Below, one piece after another: positions 51,278-64,000 of a DNA stretch of 64,000 nucleotides. The stretch lies in NCBI GenBank assembly GCA_965247355.1, contig OZ252011.1:2046001-2110000 (forward strand). Reading direction: 5' to 3'. How positions within the stretch are numbered: the stretch's first letter is position 1; each line of letters opens with the position of its first letter. The DNA is from RHLJ01 sp965247355. Its GTDB lineage: Bacteria > Bacteroidota > Rhodothermia > Balneolales > Balneolaceae. Made by a program: the position numbers and the translations under genes. The notes beneath the pieces were generated by a model. It searched no databases, was not told where the DNA came from, and was given only the letters and a program-made list of their open reading frames with translations.

Positions 51278-52009
51278 CTAAAGTACTCCAAAAAGGCTTC
51301 TCACTTTTATAGCCCAGACTCTCCACATTGCTTCACGGACTATTTTCTTTGACATTTTTGATACGCCTTCTTCTCTTTCCCGGAAAATAATCGACACTTC
51401 TTTTAGTTTGAACCCGGCCTTCCATGCACGAAAATGAAGCTCTATCTGGAATGCATATCCGTTTGATTTGATACGATCAAGAGCAATATTTTCAATTACG
51501 CGTCTGTGAATACACTTAAAACCGGCCGTGGTATCAAGTACAGGTAAACCCGTTATTGTCCGCGCGTAGATATTTGCACTGTATGATAAAATTAATCGGC
51601 TCAGAGGCCAGTTAATAATACTAATCCCATTTTCGTAACGGGAACCTATAGCAATGTCAGCATTTCCTGATCGAACTTCTTTAACCAACCTGGGAATGTC
51701 TTCAGGAGAATGTGAGAAATCAGCATCCATCTCACACACATATTCATAGCCATGTTCTATAGCAAATTTGAATCCTGCTACATAAGCAGTTCCAAGGCCA
51801 AGTTTTCCACTTCGTTCAAGTAAGTGGATCCGACCGGGATACTCTTTCTGTTTTGCTTTTACAAGACCGGCAGTATCATCCGGAGAGCCATCATCCACTA
51901 CCAAAACATCAACTTCTTCCTCAAGTGAGAGAAGTCGATCAATCATCTTATTGATGTTACCTGACTCATTATAGGTTGGAATAATAATTAGTGCCTTATC
52001 TTCTTTCAT
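51278..52009 (-). CDS. Polyprenol-phosphate mannosyltransferase-like GT2 (Dpm1-like)
   Basis: 243 residues from the ATG at 52007-52009, which overlaps the upstream stop by one base (TGATG). GT2 fold: LIIIPTYNESGNINKMIDRL, VVDDGSPDD, CEMDADFSHSPEDIPRL (DAD metal site) and AIGSRYENG. A basic C-terminal tail without membrane helices follows. Such soluble Dpm1-type enzymes transfer mannose or a similar sugar to a polyprenyl phosphate. Confidence 0.9.
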   Translation of the reverse strand: MKEDKALIIIPTYNESGNINKMIDRLLSLEEEVDVLVVDDGSPDDTAGLVKAKQKEYPGRIHLLERSGKLGLGTAYVAGFKFAIEHGYEYVCEMDADFSHSPEDIPRLVKEVRSGNADIAIGSRYENGISIINWPLSRLILSYSANIYARTITGLPVLDTTAGFKCIHRRVIENIALDRIKSNGYAFQIELHFRAWKAGFKLKEVSIIFREREEGVSKMSKKIVREAMWRVWAIKVRSLFGVL

Positions 52010-53418
52010 CACTGCCCTTTCCCTTTTACCATTGTGATCAAAGTGATGATGAGTATTTTCAAATCCATTTTTAGTGATGTATTCTCAACATAGAATAAAT
52101 CATACTTCGTCTTCTCTTTCACATCGTCTAAAGAAGAGTCATACTTCCATTTTACCTGTGCCCATCCGGTAATTCCCGGACGAACTCGTAATCTTCTTGT
52201 GTATAATGGGATTTGAACTTTGAACTGATCCACAAAGTGAGGTCGTTCTGGTCTTGGACCTACCAGACTCATGGAGCCTCTCAATACATTCCAAAGTTGT
52301 GGAATTTCATCAATTCTCATTTTGCGAAGCCAATATCCAACCTTGGTTACCCGCGGATCATTTTGTTTGGCCCAGGTTGGCCCTGTTTCAGACTCGGCAC
52401 CTTCATACATCGTTCTGAACTTATAAATCGTAAACAGGCGCCCTCCACGACCTACTCTTTTCTGTTTGTAAATAATTGAGCCTGGAGAATCAAATTTGAT
52501 AAGCAATGCAATTGCTACAAAGAATGGAAGAGAAAGTGTTAAAACCACTAATGAGAACACAACATCTAACAATCGCTTTACCCCTTTTTCCCAAAGTGGC
52601 ATAGGCTCAGGCGAGATTTCAATAAGGGGCATCCCAAAAATCTGGTTGGTTTTGTTTAGCCCACTTACCAATTGATAAAAATCTGGCAGGAGCTTAAGCG
52701 TAACATCAGGATGATCTACTTTTGAGATTACGTCGATTAAATCTTTTTTTCTGTCAGGCTCTACTGCTACCAAAACATCCTGAATTTGTCTCTCTTCTAT
52801 TATTTCAGTGATATTCTCTAAATGACCAATTACTTCTTCCTGAGTGATACCTGATTCCGGGTCAGCCAGTTTTCCATTTACCTGTATATATCCAAGTACT
52901 TCCATTCCAAGCGTTTTATTTCGCATCAAATCATCGTAGGCGACTTTGGCATTATACCCGGTACCAATAATAATTGTTCTATGCAGTCCTTTCCCGTGTT
53001 GTGCATATATACGCTGAACTGTACGGATAATGAATCGATTCAGAGCGGTAATTGTGAATACGAACATCCAATAAAAGAAAATAATACTCCGATCTACCAC
53101 AAAAGAAGCACTTTCTCCAAAATCCCATAAGAAATAGAGAATAAGCGCGCCAATGATAGTAGACTTGAGCACTTTGAAAAACTCATCCAAACGGGATACA
53201 AGGTAGAGTTTCTTGTATAACCCTGATATTACAAACACGATTACCCAATACGTGCTTATTACCACACCACCGGTAACAAAATCTACCCCTAAATGGCGGA
53301 GATGCATGTTTATCGTCTCTGTAAAAAACAAATGAAATATAAACCAGCTTGCAAGGACAATTAAAAAGTCCATGATACTGGTGAATATTACCTCCCGATA
53401 TCTTTTTAATTTACTCAA
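52009..53418 (-). CDS. Undecaprenyl-phosphate sugar phosphotransferase (WcaJ/WbaP-like)
   Basis: 469 residues. Five membrane helices lie in the first 130, a CoA-binding-like Rossmann domain at about 145-250, and the C-terminal bacterial sugar-transferase domain at about 280-465: KRLLDVVFSL-type entry, YKFRTMYEGAESETGPTWAK, catalytic Asp-Glu in KMRIDEIPQLWNVLRGSMSL, then VGPRPERPHFVDQF. It loads the first sugar phosphate on undecaprenyl phosphate for exopolysaccharide or O-antigen. The start is a TTG; ATG at 53373 is an alternative that still keeps TM1. Confidence 0.92.
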   Translation of the reverse strand: MSKLKRYREVIFTSIMDFLIVLASWFIFHLFFTETINMHLRHLGVDFVTGGVVISTYWVIVFVISGLYKKLYLVSRLDEFFKVLKSTIIGALILYFLWDFGESASFVVDRSIIFFYWMFVFTITALNRFIIRTVQRIYAQHGKGLHRTIIIGTGYNAKVAYDDLMRNKTLGMEVLGYIQVNGKLADPESGITQEEVIGHLENITEIIEERQIQDVLVAVEPDRKKDLIDVISKVDHPDVTLKLLPDFYQLVSGLNKTNQIFGMPLIEISPEPMPLWEKGVKRLLDVVFSLVVLTLSLPFFVAIALLIKFDSPGSIIYKQKRVGRGGRLFTIYKFRTMYEGAESETGPTWAKQNDPRVTKVGYWLRKMRIDEIPQLWNVLRGSMSLVGPRPERPHFVDQFKVQIPLYTRRLRVRPGITGWAQVKWKYDSSLDDVKEKTKYDLFYVENTSLKMDLKILIITLITMVKGKGQ

Positions 53419-53513
53419 TTAAAAAATTCCGCCTGATTGGTTAACTTAAACAGTCTTGAAAATAAGCATTTTTAAGTACCCTGCATAACTTTGTCACTAC
53501 TAAATAAATAGGT

Positions 53514-54641
53514 TTGTACACGCATTTATCTTCTTGTTCTACCACAAAAGCACGACTTGGAAAATTAACGACCGATCATGGAGAAATTGAAACTCCAATT
53601 TTTATGCCTGTAGGTACTCTTGGCACTGTAAAAGCAGTCTCACAGGATCAGCTCAAGGAGCAGATCAAAGCTCAGATTATTCTGGGTAATACCTATCATC
53701 TTTACCTTCGTCCCGGGTGTGATATTATTTCTAAAGCTGGTGGCTTACATGAATTCATAAAATGGAATAAGCCAATTTTAACAGATTCGGGTGGATATCA
53801 GATCTTTTCCCTTTCTGATAATCGGAAGCTGGAAGAAGAGGGTGCTTTTTTTAAAAGTCATATTGATGGTTCAAAACATCTGTTTACTCCCGAAAATGTT
53901 GTAGAAACACAACGGATATTAGGTTCTGATATCATGATGTTGCTGGATGAATGTCCGCCTTACCCAAGCAGCTATGAGTATGCAAAAAACTCCATGGAGC
54001 TCACACATCGTTGGGCAAAACGGGGAAGAAAACATTTTCTTGAAACCAAACCTCATTATGATCATAAACAATTTCAATTCGGAATTGTACAAGGAGGCAC
54101 CTATAAAGATCTAAGAATCGAATCCTCAAAATTTATGGCTGACCAGGATTTTGAAGGTATCGCAATTGGAGGGCTTAGTGTGGGAGAACCAATTCCTTTG
54201 ATGTATGAGATGACAGATCTGAACACGGACTACCTTCCAAAAGAAAAGGCTCGTTATTTAATGGGGGTGGGTACTCCGGCAAACCTAATAGAATCGATAG
54301 CACGTGGAATTGATATGTTTGATTGTGTAATGCCAACCAGAAATGCCCGGAATGGCATGATTTTCACTCGTTTTGGTAAGGTCAATCTGCGAAATACAAA
54401 ATGGAAAGATCATCATGAGTTCCTGGATAAGGATTTCCCAAGTGATTTGTGCAATAAATATTCTATGGCTTACATCCATCACCTTATCAAAGCCAATGAG
54501 ATATTTGGCCTGGCTTTAGCATCCATACATAACCTTACCTTCTATCTTTGGTTGATGGAAGAGATAAGAACTCACATAAAAAATGATACTTTTGGTGAGT
54601 GGTACCCAAAAATGGCTAAGCAAGTAGAAATCCGGCTTTAA
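53514..54641 (+). CDS. tgt: Queuine tRNA-ribosyltransferase
   Basis: 375 residues. TTG start at 53514; an in-frame stop lies upstream and the next ATG would delete GEIETPIFMPVGT, so the TTG is required. LTDSGGYQIFSL (catalytic Asp), GGLSVGEP, FDCVMPTRNARNGMIFTRFG and SIHNLTFYLWLM are present. At the usual zinc site CxCxxC the sequence is DFPSDLCNKYSMAY: only the last cysteine and the downstream His remain. It exchanges guanine 34 for queuine or preQ1 in GUN tRNAs. Confidence 0.95.
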   Translation: MYTHLSSCSTTKARLGKLTTDHGEIETPIFMPVGTLGTVKAVSQDQLKEQIKAQIILGNTYHLYLRPGCDIISKAGGLHEFIKWNKPILTDSGGYQIFSLSDNRKLEEEGAFFKSHIDGSKHLFTPENVVETQRILGSDIMMLLDECPPYPSSYEYAKNSMELTHRWAKRGRKHFLETKPHYDHKQFQFGIVQGGTYKDLRIESSKFMADQDFEGIAIGGLSVGEPIPLMYEMTDLNTDYLPKEKARYLMGVGTPANLIESIARGIDMFDCVMPTRNARNGMIFTRFGKVNLRNTKWKDHHEFLDKDFPSDLCNKYSMAYIHHLIKANEIFGLALASIHNLTFYLWLMEEIRTHIKNDTFGEWYPKMAKQVEIRL

Positions 54642-54645
54642 AAGC

Positions 54646-56709
54646 TTAACTCATTGCCTTTTCCAAGTCTTTGGAAAAAGACGTTTCGGAGAATAAAGAT
54701 TTCAAAAGAATATCTATGTCCATCCAGATAGAGTAGTTTTGCAGGTAATAAAGCTCATAATTTTCCTGGTCTGTGTCTGAACTTATTCTTGAAGAATTCA
54801 TTTGTACAGAACCAGTCATACCTGGTTTAACTTGTGAGTTATTATTTCCCGAATACAATGAACTTCCTACTAAACTCATTTTCCCCTTCAAAATATTCCA
54901 AAACAATATTGTCCTGTTCTTCCATTTATGTTTTACTGGATCCTGAAAGAAATTAATATCTCTTATTCTTCTTTTTTCCGATTTACTAAAAAGGTGACCA
55001 GGTAAGGACACCAACCAACAGATCATCCAGCATGGCAAGGCAATAGAAAAGTCTAATACCCGCTTTAGAAACTGATTTACCCCTTTTGAATACGCAAACC
55101 CAACCTCTACCAAAGGGATAGACTCTAAATACTCGACGTTAGATTTTCCTAGAATGAAATCCATAGAATCTGGCACTAACTTGAATACAACTTTTTCATT
55201 CTGAAGCAAAGAAATCTGGCGCAGCATATCTTTATACGAAATTGAAGAGAGAGCAAAAAATACCTGATCAATTTGATAGGTCTTTATCAGTTCTTTAAGT
55301 TGGGATAATTCTCCTAATTCGTCTTTCTCTTGATTTTCTATCCCTATTGTTCCGACCACCTCATAATTCCAATCCGGTCTGGAGTGAATTTTTGTTTTTA
55401 TTCCGGAAGTATGTTCAACATTACCGACTAAAAGAATCTTTAGTCTTTTAAGCTTCCCTGTAACCTTACTATCGCTTTTCGAAAGATTGATCTGAATTAC
55501 CTTAAAAAGCAACATGAGTACTAAAGCTGTAATTAAACCGAAAATTAGTGCAAGACGGGAAAAAGCATATTCTCTCACGAAGAAAGTGATTAAAGCTACG
55601 CCTGAATATGATGCAATTATTGCTTTAATCTGGTTAGAAATGGAGTCCTTCTTTGATTGAAACAAATCCAAAAAACTGCCTACTATCACATAAATAATTG
55701 ATGCCAGAAGGTTAATCCAAAGGAACTTGAGGTTTTGAAGATTAGTCAATACCTCATAACTGAATTGGAAGCGGATTAAAAATCCAAGTATCACCGAAAC
55801 GTTGAGAAGTATAAGATCAGAAGCGATGTATCCAACCAAACGAACATTATTGGTAAAAAGAGAAATAAGAGCTTTTAACCAGACTGCGCTGTAGATAAAA
55901 ACCTTAAAAAAAAGACTATATCTGGAACTGTGATGTTTATCGAAGAATTGATAAAGTGCTTTATTGAAGACCTTGATATATCTTAAATCACCTTTTCTCG
56001 AGCTTTCACCTTTATAGTGAATAATGGAAGTTTCTGGTACATAATCGATATGATAATCGGTTTCCTGAACACGATAACATAAATCGATATCTTCACCATA
56101 CATAAAGAAACGTTCATCGAAACCACCTAAACCTTTCAACAGGTTTGACCTCCAAAACATGAACGAGCCGGATAATACTGGTATCTGAGCCTGCTCTTCT
56201 TCATGAATCCAATTCAGATAATATTCGCTCAGTAATTTACTCGAAGGAAATAACGAGCTAAGACCGGTGACTTTAGTAAAAGACGACCATATAGTAGGAA
56301 CAGACCTTTTAGATTCCGGTGCAAAAGTACCATCAGGATTAAGAATTTTACAACCAGCTGCTCCACATTTTGGATTAGCTTCCATATGATTAAAAAGAAC
56401 TGAAAAAGTATCTTCACTTACCAGTGTATCCGGATTGATAATGAGCGTGTATTTACCGGTAGCTTTTTTTATAGCCTGATTGTTGGCCTTGCCAAAACCT
56501 AGATTTTCAAAATTCTCGATATAGTGTACATTTGGAAACCGTGCCTTAAGAAATTCGATAGATTTATCATCTGAATTATTATCTACTACAAAAATCTCAA
56601 GGTTGAAGTTTTGCTTAGCTTTTAAAACCGAACTCAGAAGGTTAGAGATATATTCCCTAACCTTATAGTTAACGATTACTATTGATATGTCGACCTGATT
56701 TTTTTTCAA
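54646..56709 (-). CDS. GT2 glycosyltransferase fused to a degenerate phosphoglycosyltransferase domain
   Basis: 687 residues, TTG start. Residues about 1-240 are a rhamnosyl/mannosyl-type GT2 (ISIVIVNYKVREYISNLLSS, VDNNSDD, GSFMFWRSNLLKGLGGFDER, FMYGEDIDLCYRV). About 255-410 have five membrane helices and about 415-530 a CoA-binding-like Rossmann unit. The C-terminal 545-680 is a shortened bacterial sugar-transferase domain (KRVLDFSIALPCWMICW, FWNILKGKMSLVGSS, VKPGMTGSVQM). It lacks the YKFRTM segment and the Asp-Glu before WN(I/V)L. The last domain is probably non-catalytic and serves as a membrane anchor or partner of the intact enzyme at 52009-53418. Confidence 0.85.
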   Translation of the reverse strand: MKKNQVDISIVIVNYKVREYISNLLSSVLKAKQNFNLEIFVVDNNSDDKSIEFLKARFPNVHYIENFENLGFGKANNQAIKKATGKYTLIINPDTLVSEDTFSVLFNHMEANPKCGAAGCKILNPDGTFAPESKRSVPTIWSSFTKVTGLSSLFPSSKLLSEYYLNWIHEEEQAQIPVLSGSFMFWRSNLLKGLGGFDERFFMYGEDIDLCYRVQETDYHIDYVPETSIIHYKGESSRKGDLRYIKVFNKALYQFFDKHHSSRYSLFFKVFIYSAVWLKALISLFTNNVRLVGYIASDLILLNVSVILGFLIRFQFSYEVLTNLQNLKFLWINLLASIIYVIVGSFLDLFQSKKDSISNQIKAIIASYSGVALITFFVREYAFSRLALIFGLITALVLMLLFKVIQINLSKSDSKVTGKLKRLKILLVGNVEHTSGIKTKIHSRPDWNYEVVGTIGIENQEKDELGELSQLKELIKTYQIDQVFFALSSISYKDMLRQISLLQNEKVVFKLVPDSMDFILGKSNVEYLESIPLVEVGFAYSKGVNQFLKRVLDFSIALPCWMICWLVSLPGHLFSKSEKRRIRDINFFQDPVKHKWKNRTILFWNILKGKMSLVGSSLYSGNNNSQVKPGMTGSVQMNSSRISSDTDQENYELYYLQNYSIWMDIDILLKSLFSETSFSKDLEKAMS

Positions 56710-56734
56710 GAATTTATATTCAAGTGTGGCTAAG

Positions 56735-59062
56735 CTATCTTATGATAACCACTTTCCCAATTCCTTTTTCAGAGCCATCCGACTCTAATGCAACAACAAA
56801 ATAAACTCCTGTTCCCAGTTGATTTCCATTGTAATCAAAGCCATCCCAGCTTACTCTGCCACCCATGGTTTCAAGCTCCCTGACTACTGTACCATCTACT
56901 CCAAGTACCTTTATATCTGTTGCCTCTGCTAATCCTTCTATCACAACCTGATTATGTCTTGAATATAGAAATGGATTCGGAAACACTTTTAGTTCATCCA
57001 TTTTTGGTGTTGGAGCAATGGCTAAATCGGAATAACTAATAAGTCCCAGGTCGGTTGCAATATATACTTCCCCTGTTTGATCATCTATTGCAATAGATAG
57101 AATATTGTTGGAAAGTAACGGACTGTTCTCAGTTGTAAACCTTTTTTCAATCCTGCTTCCTTCCTCATTTAATAACCATAACCCTTGATTTACGCTACCA
57201 ATCCATTTTTGATTAGCTTCATTTACAGCCATAGCAGAAACGTTTACGTCCCTCAATAAAAACCGGGATATTGCAGAGGTATCTTCATTAATAAGCCATT
57301 GGGCTTGATAGTCGTTTGGGTTAGAACTTTCAACAATAAATTCAGGAAAAATGAATCGTGCAATTCCTCTTGCTGTACCAATCCAAACTTCCCCATTCTT
57401 ATCTTCAATAAATCCGGTAATGAGTTCATCCGGTAAATTACCATTATTATTATCTGCTGTTAATTTTCTATACTCATCATCCGACGGATCGGTATTCCCT
57501 TTTGTGTCTACTATAAGTAGTCCTTTACCGTTATAACTAAAATCTGACAATGTTATCCATTTTTGATCATTGGAATCAATGAAAAGATCGAAGTATAAAT
57601 TATCTGCTGGAAGGGATACCTTTGGGAAACGAATCCATTCATTGCTTCCCTGTTCCTGAAGATTTAACGGGAAGTTTGAGTCGTAACTAATTGCCCACAT
57701 ATTCTCAGTATTATCTGAAGCTAGTCCGGAAATTACGATAAAGTCTCTATTTTGGCTTATTCCTGATAGTTCTGAATTTGTCTCATCAAAAATCGTGACT
57801 TCATTAGTTTCGATATTGTGCTTCGCTATACCTCCACCCCAGCTTCCGAAATAATAATCAGTTAAAGTACCGGAAAGAGAATAGGTAGAACCAAATCTAA
57901 AAGATCTCATTTCCTCATTTGTTCGGATATTATAATTACTCCATTCTCCTTCATTAAAAAGGTAATACCCCCTAACAGGATTAAATGGATCACTTTGAGG
58001 AAACGCAGATGTACTAGCAGATATAAGTGTATTTTCACCATATTCCATTTTTCCAAAAAAATTCAAATACGGGCCTTCAGGAAGAAACTGTGTTCTGCTA
58101 CTTGTATTATTTAGGTCAATAGAAAATAAACCCTGATCAGAGGTTCCCACTTGAAGTATATCCCCATTAGAAGTAATCGTTTGAAGGGTTATGCTACCAT
58201 CAAAATTGATAATTTCTTCCTCACCTAAAATATCCTTTTTCACAATCCTTTGGTTAGATACAGCAAACAGATTACTTTCAGTTTTATGAAATTGATCAAT
58301 TGGAAGATCTCCAAACTCATCACTTACAAACCATGTGTTGTTTTCAAATGCGTAAACACTATCGCCTGAAATAGCAAATATATCGGCATCAAAAGAAACA
58401 ACTTTACTTATTATTGAGTTAACAAAACCATCTGCTTCTAAATAATTAGTCCAGGAAGCTGAATTCAATAAATTATCATTCAGATTAGCAAGAGCAACAC
58501 CTTGAGAAGTTGCTGAGTAAATCGCCCCATTAGATATATCTATATCATTAACTGGAATCCCACGATCGAAACTTCCCAGTTTTAGAAGGCTACTCTCAAC
58601 AAAAAAACCATCAAGTGTATAGATAACAATTCCAAAATCTGTAGCTATATAAAGCTTGTTCTCATATAGTAAGACATCATTTATTTTTTTGGAAGAGAAT
58701 TGATCTACTCTGAATATATCTTCGTTTTTTACAAAAGTATTACTCTCTGGATTTAATAGGTCTATTACTCCATCCGGATAGGCAAATATCACTCGGTTAT
58801 TAACCTCATCAAATACAGCATGGGATGGGTCCAGACGATGCATCCCATCAATAGTTGTGAATGTATTTACAATTTCATCTCCTGTTACTGTGAAAACACC
58901 ACCTAAGGTTGCTGCATAAATAACATTATTATTGTCAATTGCTATTGAATTAACTGTGGAGAAGGATGAATAAATATTCCATGACTCCAGATCTTGTGAG
59001 AAAAGATTTACCGTGCTGAGAGTAGCCAGTAAAATAAGAACCGATTTTTTAGAAAAGTGCAT
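56735..59062 (-). CDS. PorZ-like exported propeller protein with type IX secretion tail
   Basis: 775 residues. Signal peptide MHFSKKSVLILLATLSTVNL, cleavage near FSQ. Two regions of seven-bladed propellers (regulator-propeller type) show SIAIDNNNVIYAATLGGVFT, VWIGTARGIARFIFPE and EVYIATDLGLISYS repeats. The C-terminal 90 residues form a FlgD-like/T9SS sorting domain with LKVFPNPFLYSRHNQVVIEG, VSWDGFDYNGNQLGTGVYFV and GKVVIIR. This is the layout of PorZ, which helps attach A-LPS to type IX cargo. Confidence 0.85.
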   Translation of the reverse strand: MHFSKKSVLILLATLSTVNLFSQDLESWNIYSSFSTVNSIAIDNNNVIYAATLGGVFTVTGDEIVNTFTTIDGMHRLDPSHAVFDEVNNRVIFAYPDGVIDLLNPESNTFVKNEDIFRVDQFSSKKINDVLLYENKLYIATDFGIVIYTLDGFFVESSLLKLGSFDRGIPVNDIDISNGAIYSATSQGVALANLNDNLLNSASWTNYLEADGFVNSIISKVVSFDADIFAISGDSVYAFENNTWFVSDEFGDLPIDQFHKTESNLFAVSNQRIVKKDILGEEEIINFDGSITLQTITSNGDILQVGTSDQGLFSIDLNNTSSRTQFLPEGPYLNFFGKMEYGENTLISASTSAFPQSDPFNPVRGYYLFNEGEWSNYNIRTNEEMRSFRFGSTYSLSGTLTDYYFGSWGGGIAKHNIETNEVTIFDETNSELSGISQNRDFIVISGLASDNTENMWAISYDSNFPLNLQEQGSNEWIRFPKVSLPADNLYFDLFIDSNDQKWITLSDFSYNGKGLLIVDTKGNTDPSDDEYRKLTADNNNGNLPDELITGFIEDKNGEVWIGTARGIARFIFPEFIVESSNPNDYQAQWLINEDTSAISRFLLRDVNVSAMAVNEANQKWIGSVNQGLWLLNEEGSRIEKRFTTENSPLLSNNILSIAIDDQTGEVYIATDLGLISYSDLAIAPTPKMDELKVFPNPFLYSRHNQVVIEGLAEATDIKVLGVDGTVVRELETMGGRVSWDGFDYNGNQLGTGVYFVVALESDGSEKGIGKVVIIR

Positions 59063-59192
59063 AAATGTGTAACTACATCTTAATTGATTACTGATAGTAG
59101 CTTTATAGCATATAACACATTTTTTGGATTAAACTTGCCTTCGATTCTAATTTATAAGTATAAAAAGAATCTACCTATAAAGGGAAATAAAA

Positions 59193-59223
59193 AAACCCTT
59201 CCTTGTGGTACAAGGGAGGGTTT
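59193..59223 (-). terminator. Rho-independent terminator of the rRNA operon
   Basis: AAACCCTTCCTTGT, a 3-base loop, then ACAAGGGAGGGTTT: 14 pairs with one G-T. On the minus strand a T-run (TTTTTATTTCCC) follows. It lies just beyond the 5S 3' end. Confidence 0.88.
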
Positions 59224-59234
59224 ATAAAAAAAGA

Positions 59235-59342
59235 AGAGGCGGCGACCTACTCTACCGCGTAGCAGTACCATCGGCGCTGCAGGGCTTAACGGCCGTGTTC
59301 GGGATGGGAACGGGTGGGGCCCCTGCGCAATGGCCACCTCAA
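59235..59342 (-). rRNA. rrf: 5S ribosomal RNA
   Basis: On the minus strand GAGGTGGCCATTGCGCAGGG begins the RNA and GTAGGTCGCCGCCTC ends it. The internal CCATCCCGAACACGG and GCGCCGATGGTACTGC are universal 5S segments. Ends are accurate to a few bases. Confidence 0.93.
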
Positions 59343-59366
59343 TCTAAAGTCTTCACTAAAAAAAAG

Positions 59367-59380
59367 AGTTCTTTGACATG
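59367..59380. other. 3' half of an outer 23S processing stem
   Basis: AGTTCTTTGACATG, the exact inverse complement of 62562-62575 on the other side of 23S. A short hairpin (TCCGACTT/AAGTCGGA, 59382-59407) follows in the 5S-23S spacer. Confidence 0.55.
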
Positions 59381-59497
59381 TTCCGACTTCGCCAAAGCTA
59401 AGTCGGATAAAGAAGAAGTAATTGGTAATCATAAAGGCGTGTAGTGTGTAGAACTTTGCTTGACCTGCGCCCGCGGTAAGGCGGTGCAAGCCATATA

Positions 59498-62378
<2,881 letters not shown>

Positions 62379-62392
62379 TATATGGCTTGCAC

Positions 62393-62816
62393 GACCCGCT
62401 CGCGCGGCGTACAAACCTAGCTTTTTGGTTCTATTGTGGGCCAGATGGGGACGAACCACATCTGGCTACCTTGGCGCATTACACGTAGCTCGCGCTACAT
62501 GCAATACTGAGTTTAATACTTTGCAGTATTAGACCTTTATTTTACATTGTTACTTCTTCACCATGTCAAAGAACTGCCCGTTCGACGGGCGGCGTGTTGC
62601 GGCTTGCCTTCATGGATGGTTACACATCCAATCCTTCAAACCTAAAACATTCCTTCTGGCAAGCATTGGGACTATCATCCTCTCAGTTACTTACCTCTTC
62701 AATCTTTCAAAAAAAATCTGTGGAGCTACCCCGGCGTCCGGGGAAACAGCTTGAGCGAGGCGTCACTTTCCGACCCATCTCAATCAAACTTACTCACTTC
62801 ACTATATCAAATTCTG
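62393..62816. other. Spacer between 23S and tRNA-Ala
   Basis: 424 bp of transcribed spacer. It holds the 5' half of the outer processing stem (62562-62575, CATGTCAAAGAACT), a CCCCGG/CCGGGG hairpin near 62728-62742, and at 62717-62729 a 13-bp copy of the 3' end of tRNA-Ala (TCTGTGGAGCTAC, which recurs at 62814-62826). No protein gene. Confidence 0.6.
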
Positions 62817-62890
62817 TGGAGCTACAGGGATTCGAACCCTGGACCCCTGCCTTGCAAAGGCAGTGCTCTAGCCAGCTGAGCTATAGCCCC
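62817..62890 (-). tRNA. tRNA-Ala (anticodon TGC)
   Basis: On the minus strand GGGGCTATAGCTCAGCTGGC starts the RNA; CTGCCTTTGCAAGGCAG is the anticodon arm with TGC; GGGTTCGAATCCC is the T arm. CCA is not encoded (discriminator A followed by CAG). Confidence 0.97.
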
Positions 62891-62899
62891 AAACACTTG

Positions 62900-62973
<74 letters not shown>

Positions 62974-63108
62974 CCGTTGGGCATCTCGCACAGGCAGCCT
63001 GGCCGCCTTCCGGCGAGCTCCTGCCCGCTGTATAAAAAGAAGCAATAAACAGATTGTTTGTAACGAGCTTGCGCAGGTTCGTCGATTACCAAAGTAATCC
63101 GCTCTCCT

Positions 63109-64000
<892 letters not shown>

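Overview
The window looks like chromosomal DNA from a free-living Gram-negative bacterium of the Bacteroidota/Rhodothermota-Balneolota branch. I lean to a Balneola/Gracilimonas-like member, from the mix of protein families rather than from any search. Pointers are a PorZ-like propeller protein ending in a type IX secretion style tail, DUF4199 and DUF2085 membrane proteins, EttA, a DUF6428 ars gene, a Tgt that lacks the usual zinc cysteines, lipid-A type LpxH chemistry, moderate GC and many palindromic intergenic repeats. The right end is an rRNA operon on the minus strand (16S cut by the window edge, tRNA-Ile, tRNA-Ala, 23S, 5S, terminator).

Layout. 0-1.1 kb: end of a glycosyltransferase/LpxH-like pair. 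1.2-5.5 kb (+): OsmC, a small lipoprotein, then a glutamine-synthetase-like ligase, a phosphotransferase and a HAD phosphatase. 5.5-9.7 kb (-): exported M20 peptidase and glycine dehydrogenase GcvP. 9.9-13.1 kb (+): two exported beta-propeller proteins, one with a Met/His-rich loop. 13.1-16.6 kb: hypothetical protein, ZIP transporter, and an arsR-DUF6428-arsC/arsN2 arsenic cluster with two matching operator-like sites and no arsenite pump. 16.6-19.8 kb: two bacterial PH-domain membrane proteins and an MFS transporter. 19.9-28.8 kb: a two-component system divergent from a PDZ protein, a NEW3-type membrane protein and an ABC-2 exporter with two paralogous permeases. Each of the last three gaps in that operon holds a different palindromic repeat. 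28.8-39.0 kb (-): lipase-like hydrolase, CoA-transferase, large lipoprotein, propeller-amidohydrolase and EttA. 39.2-39.9 kb: a DUF559 nuclease gene between two direct copies of a composite palindrome. 40-43.2 kb (-): adenylate cyclase, TIGR01777 epimerase, serine hydrolase.

43.45-46.5 kb is a visibly AT-rich island. It carries an SGNH hydrolase, a glycosyltransferase and a hexapeptide-repeat membrane protein, and is bounded by an 11-bp inverted repeat. Its right side has an attC-like imperfect dyad. It is the best candidate here for an acquired cassette. 46.5-53.4 kb (-) is a compact envelope/lipid block: a 40-codon membrane ORF, cdsA, DUF2007, CPBP protease, DUF4199, DUF2085, thioesterase, accA, a dolichol-phosphate-mannose-synthase-like enzyme and a polyprenyl-phosphate sugar transferase. 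tgt (+) follows, then a GT2 protein fused to a phosphoglycosyltransferase domain that has lost its Asp-Glu dyad, and the PorZ-like protein.

Family assignments come from motifs read by eye; no database search was run.
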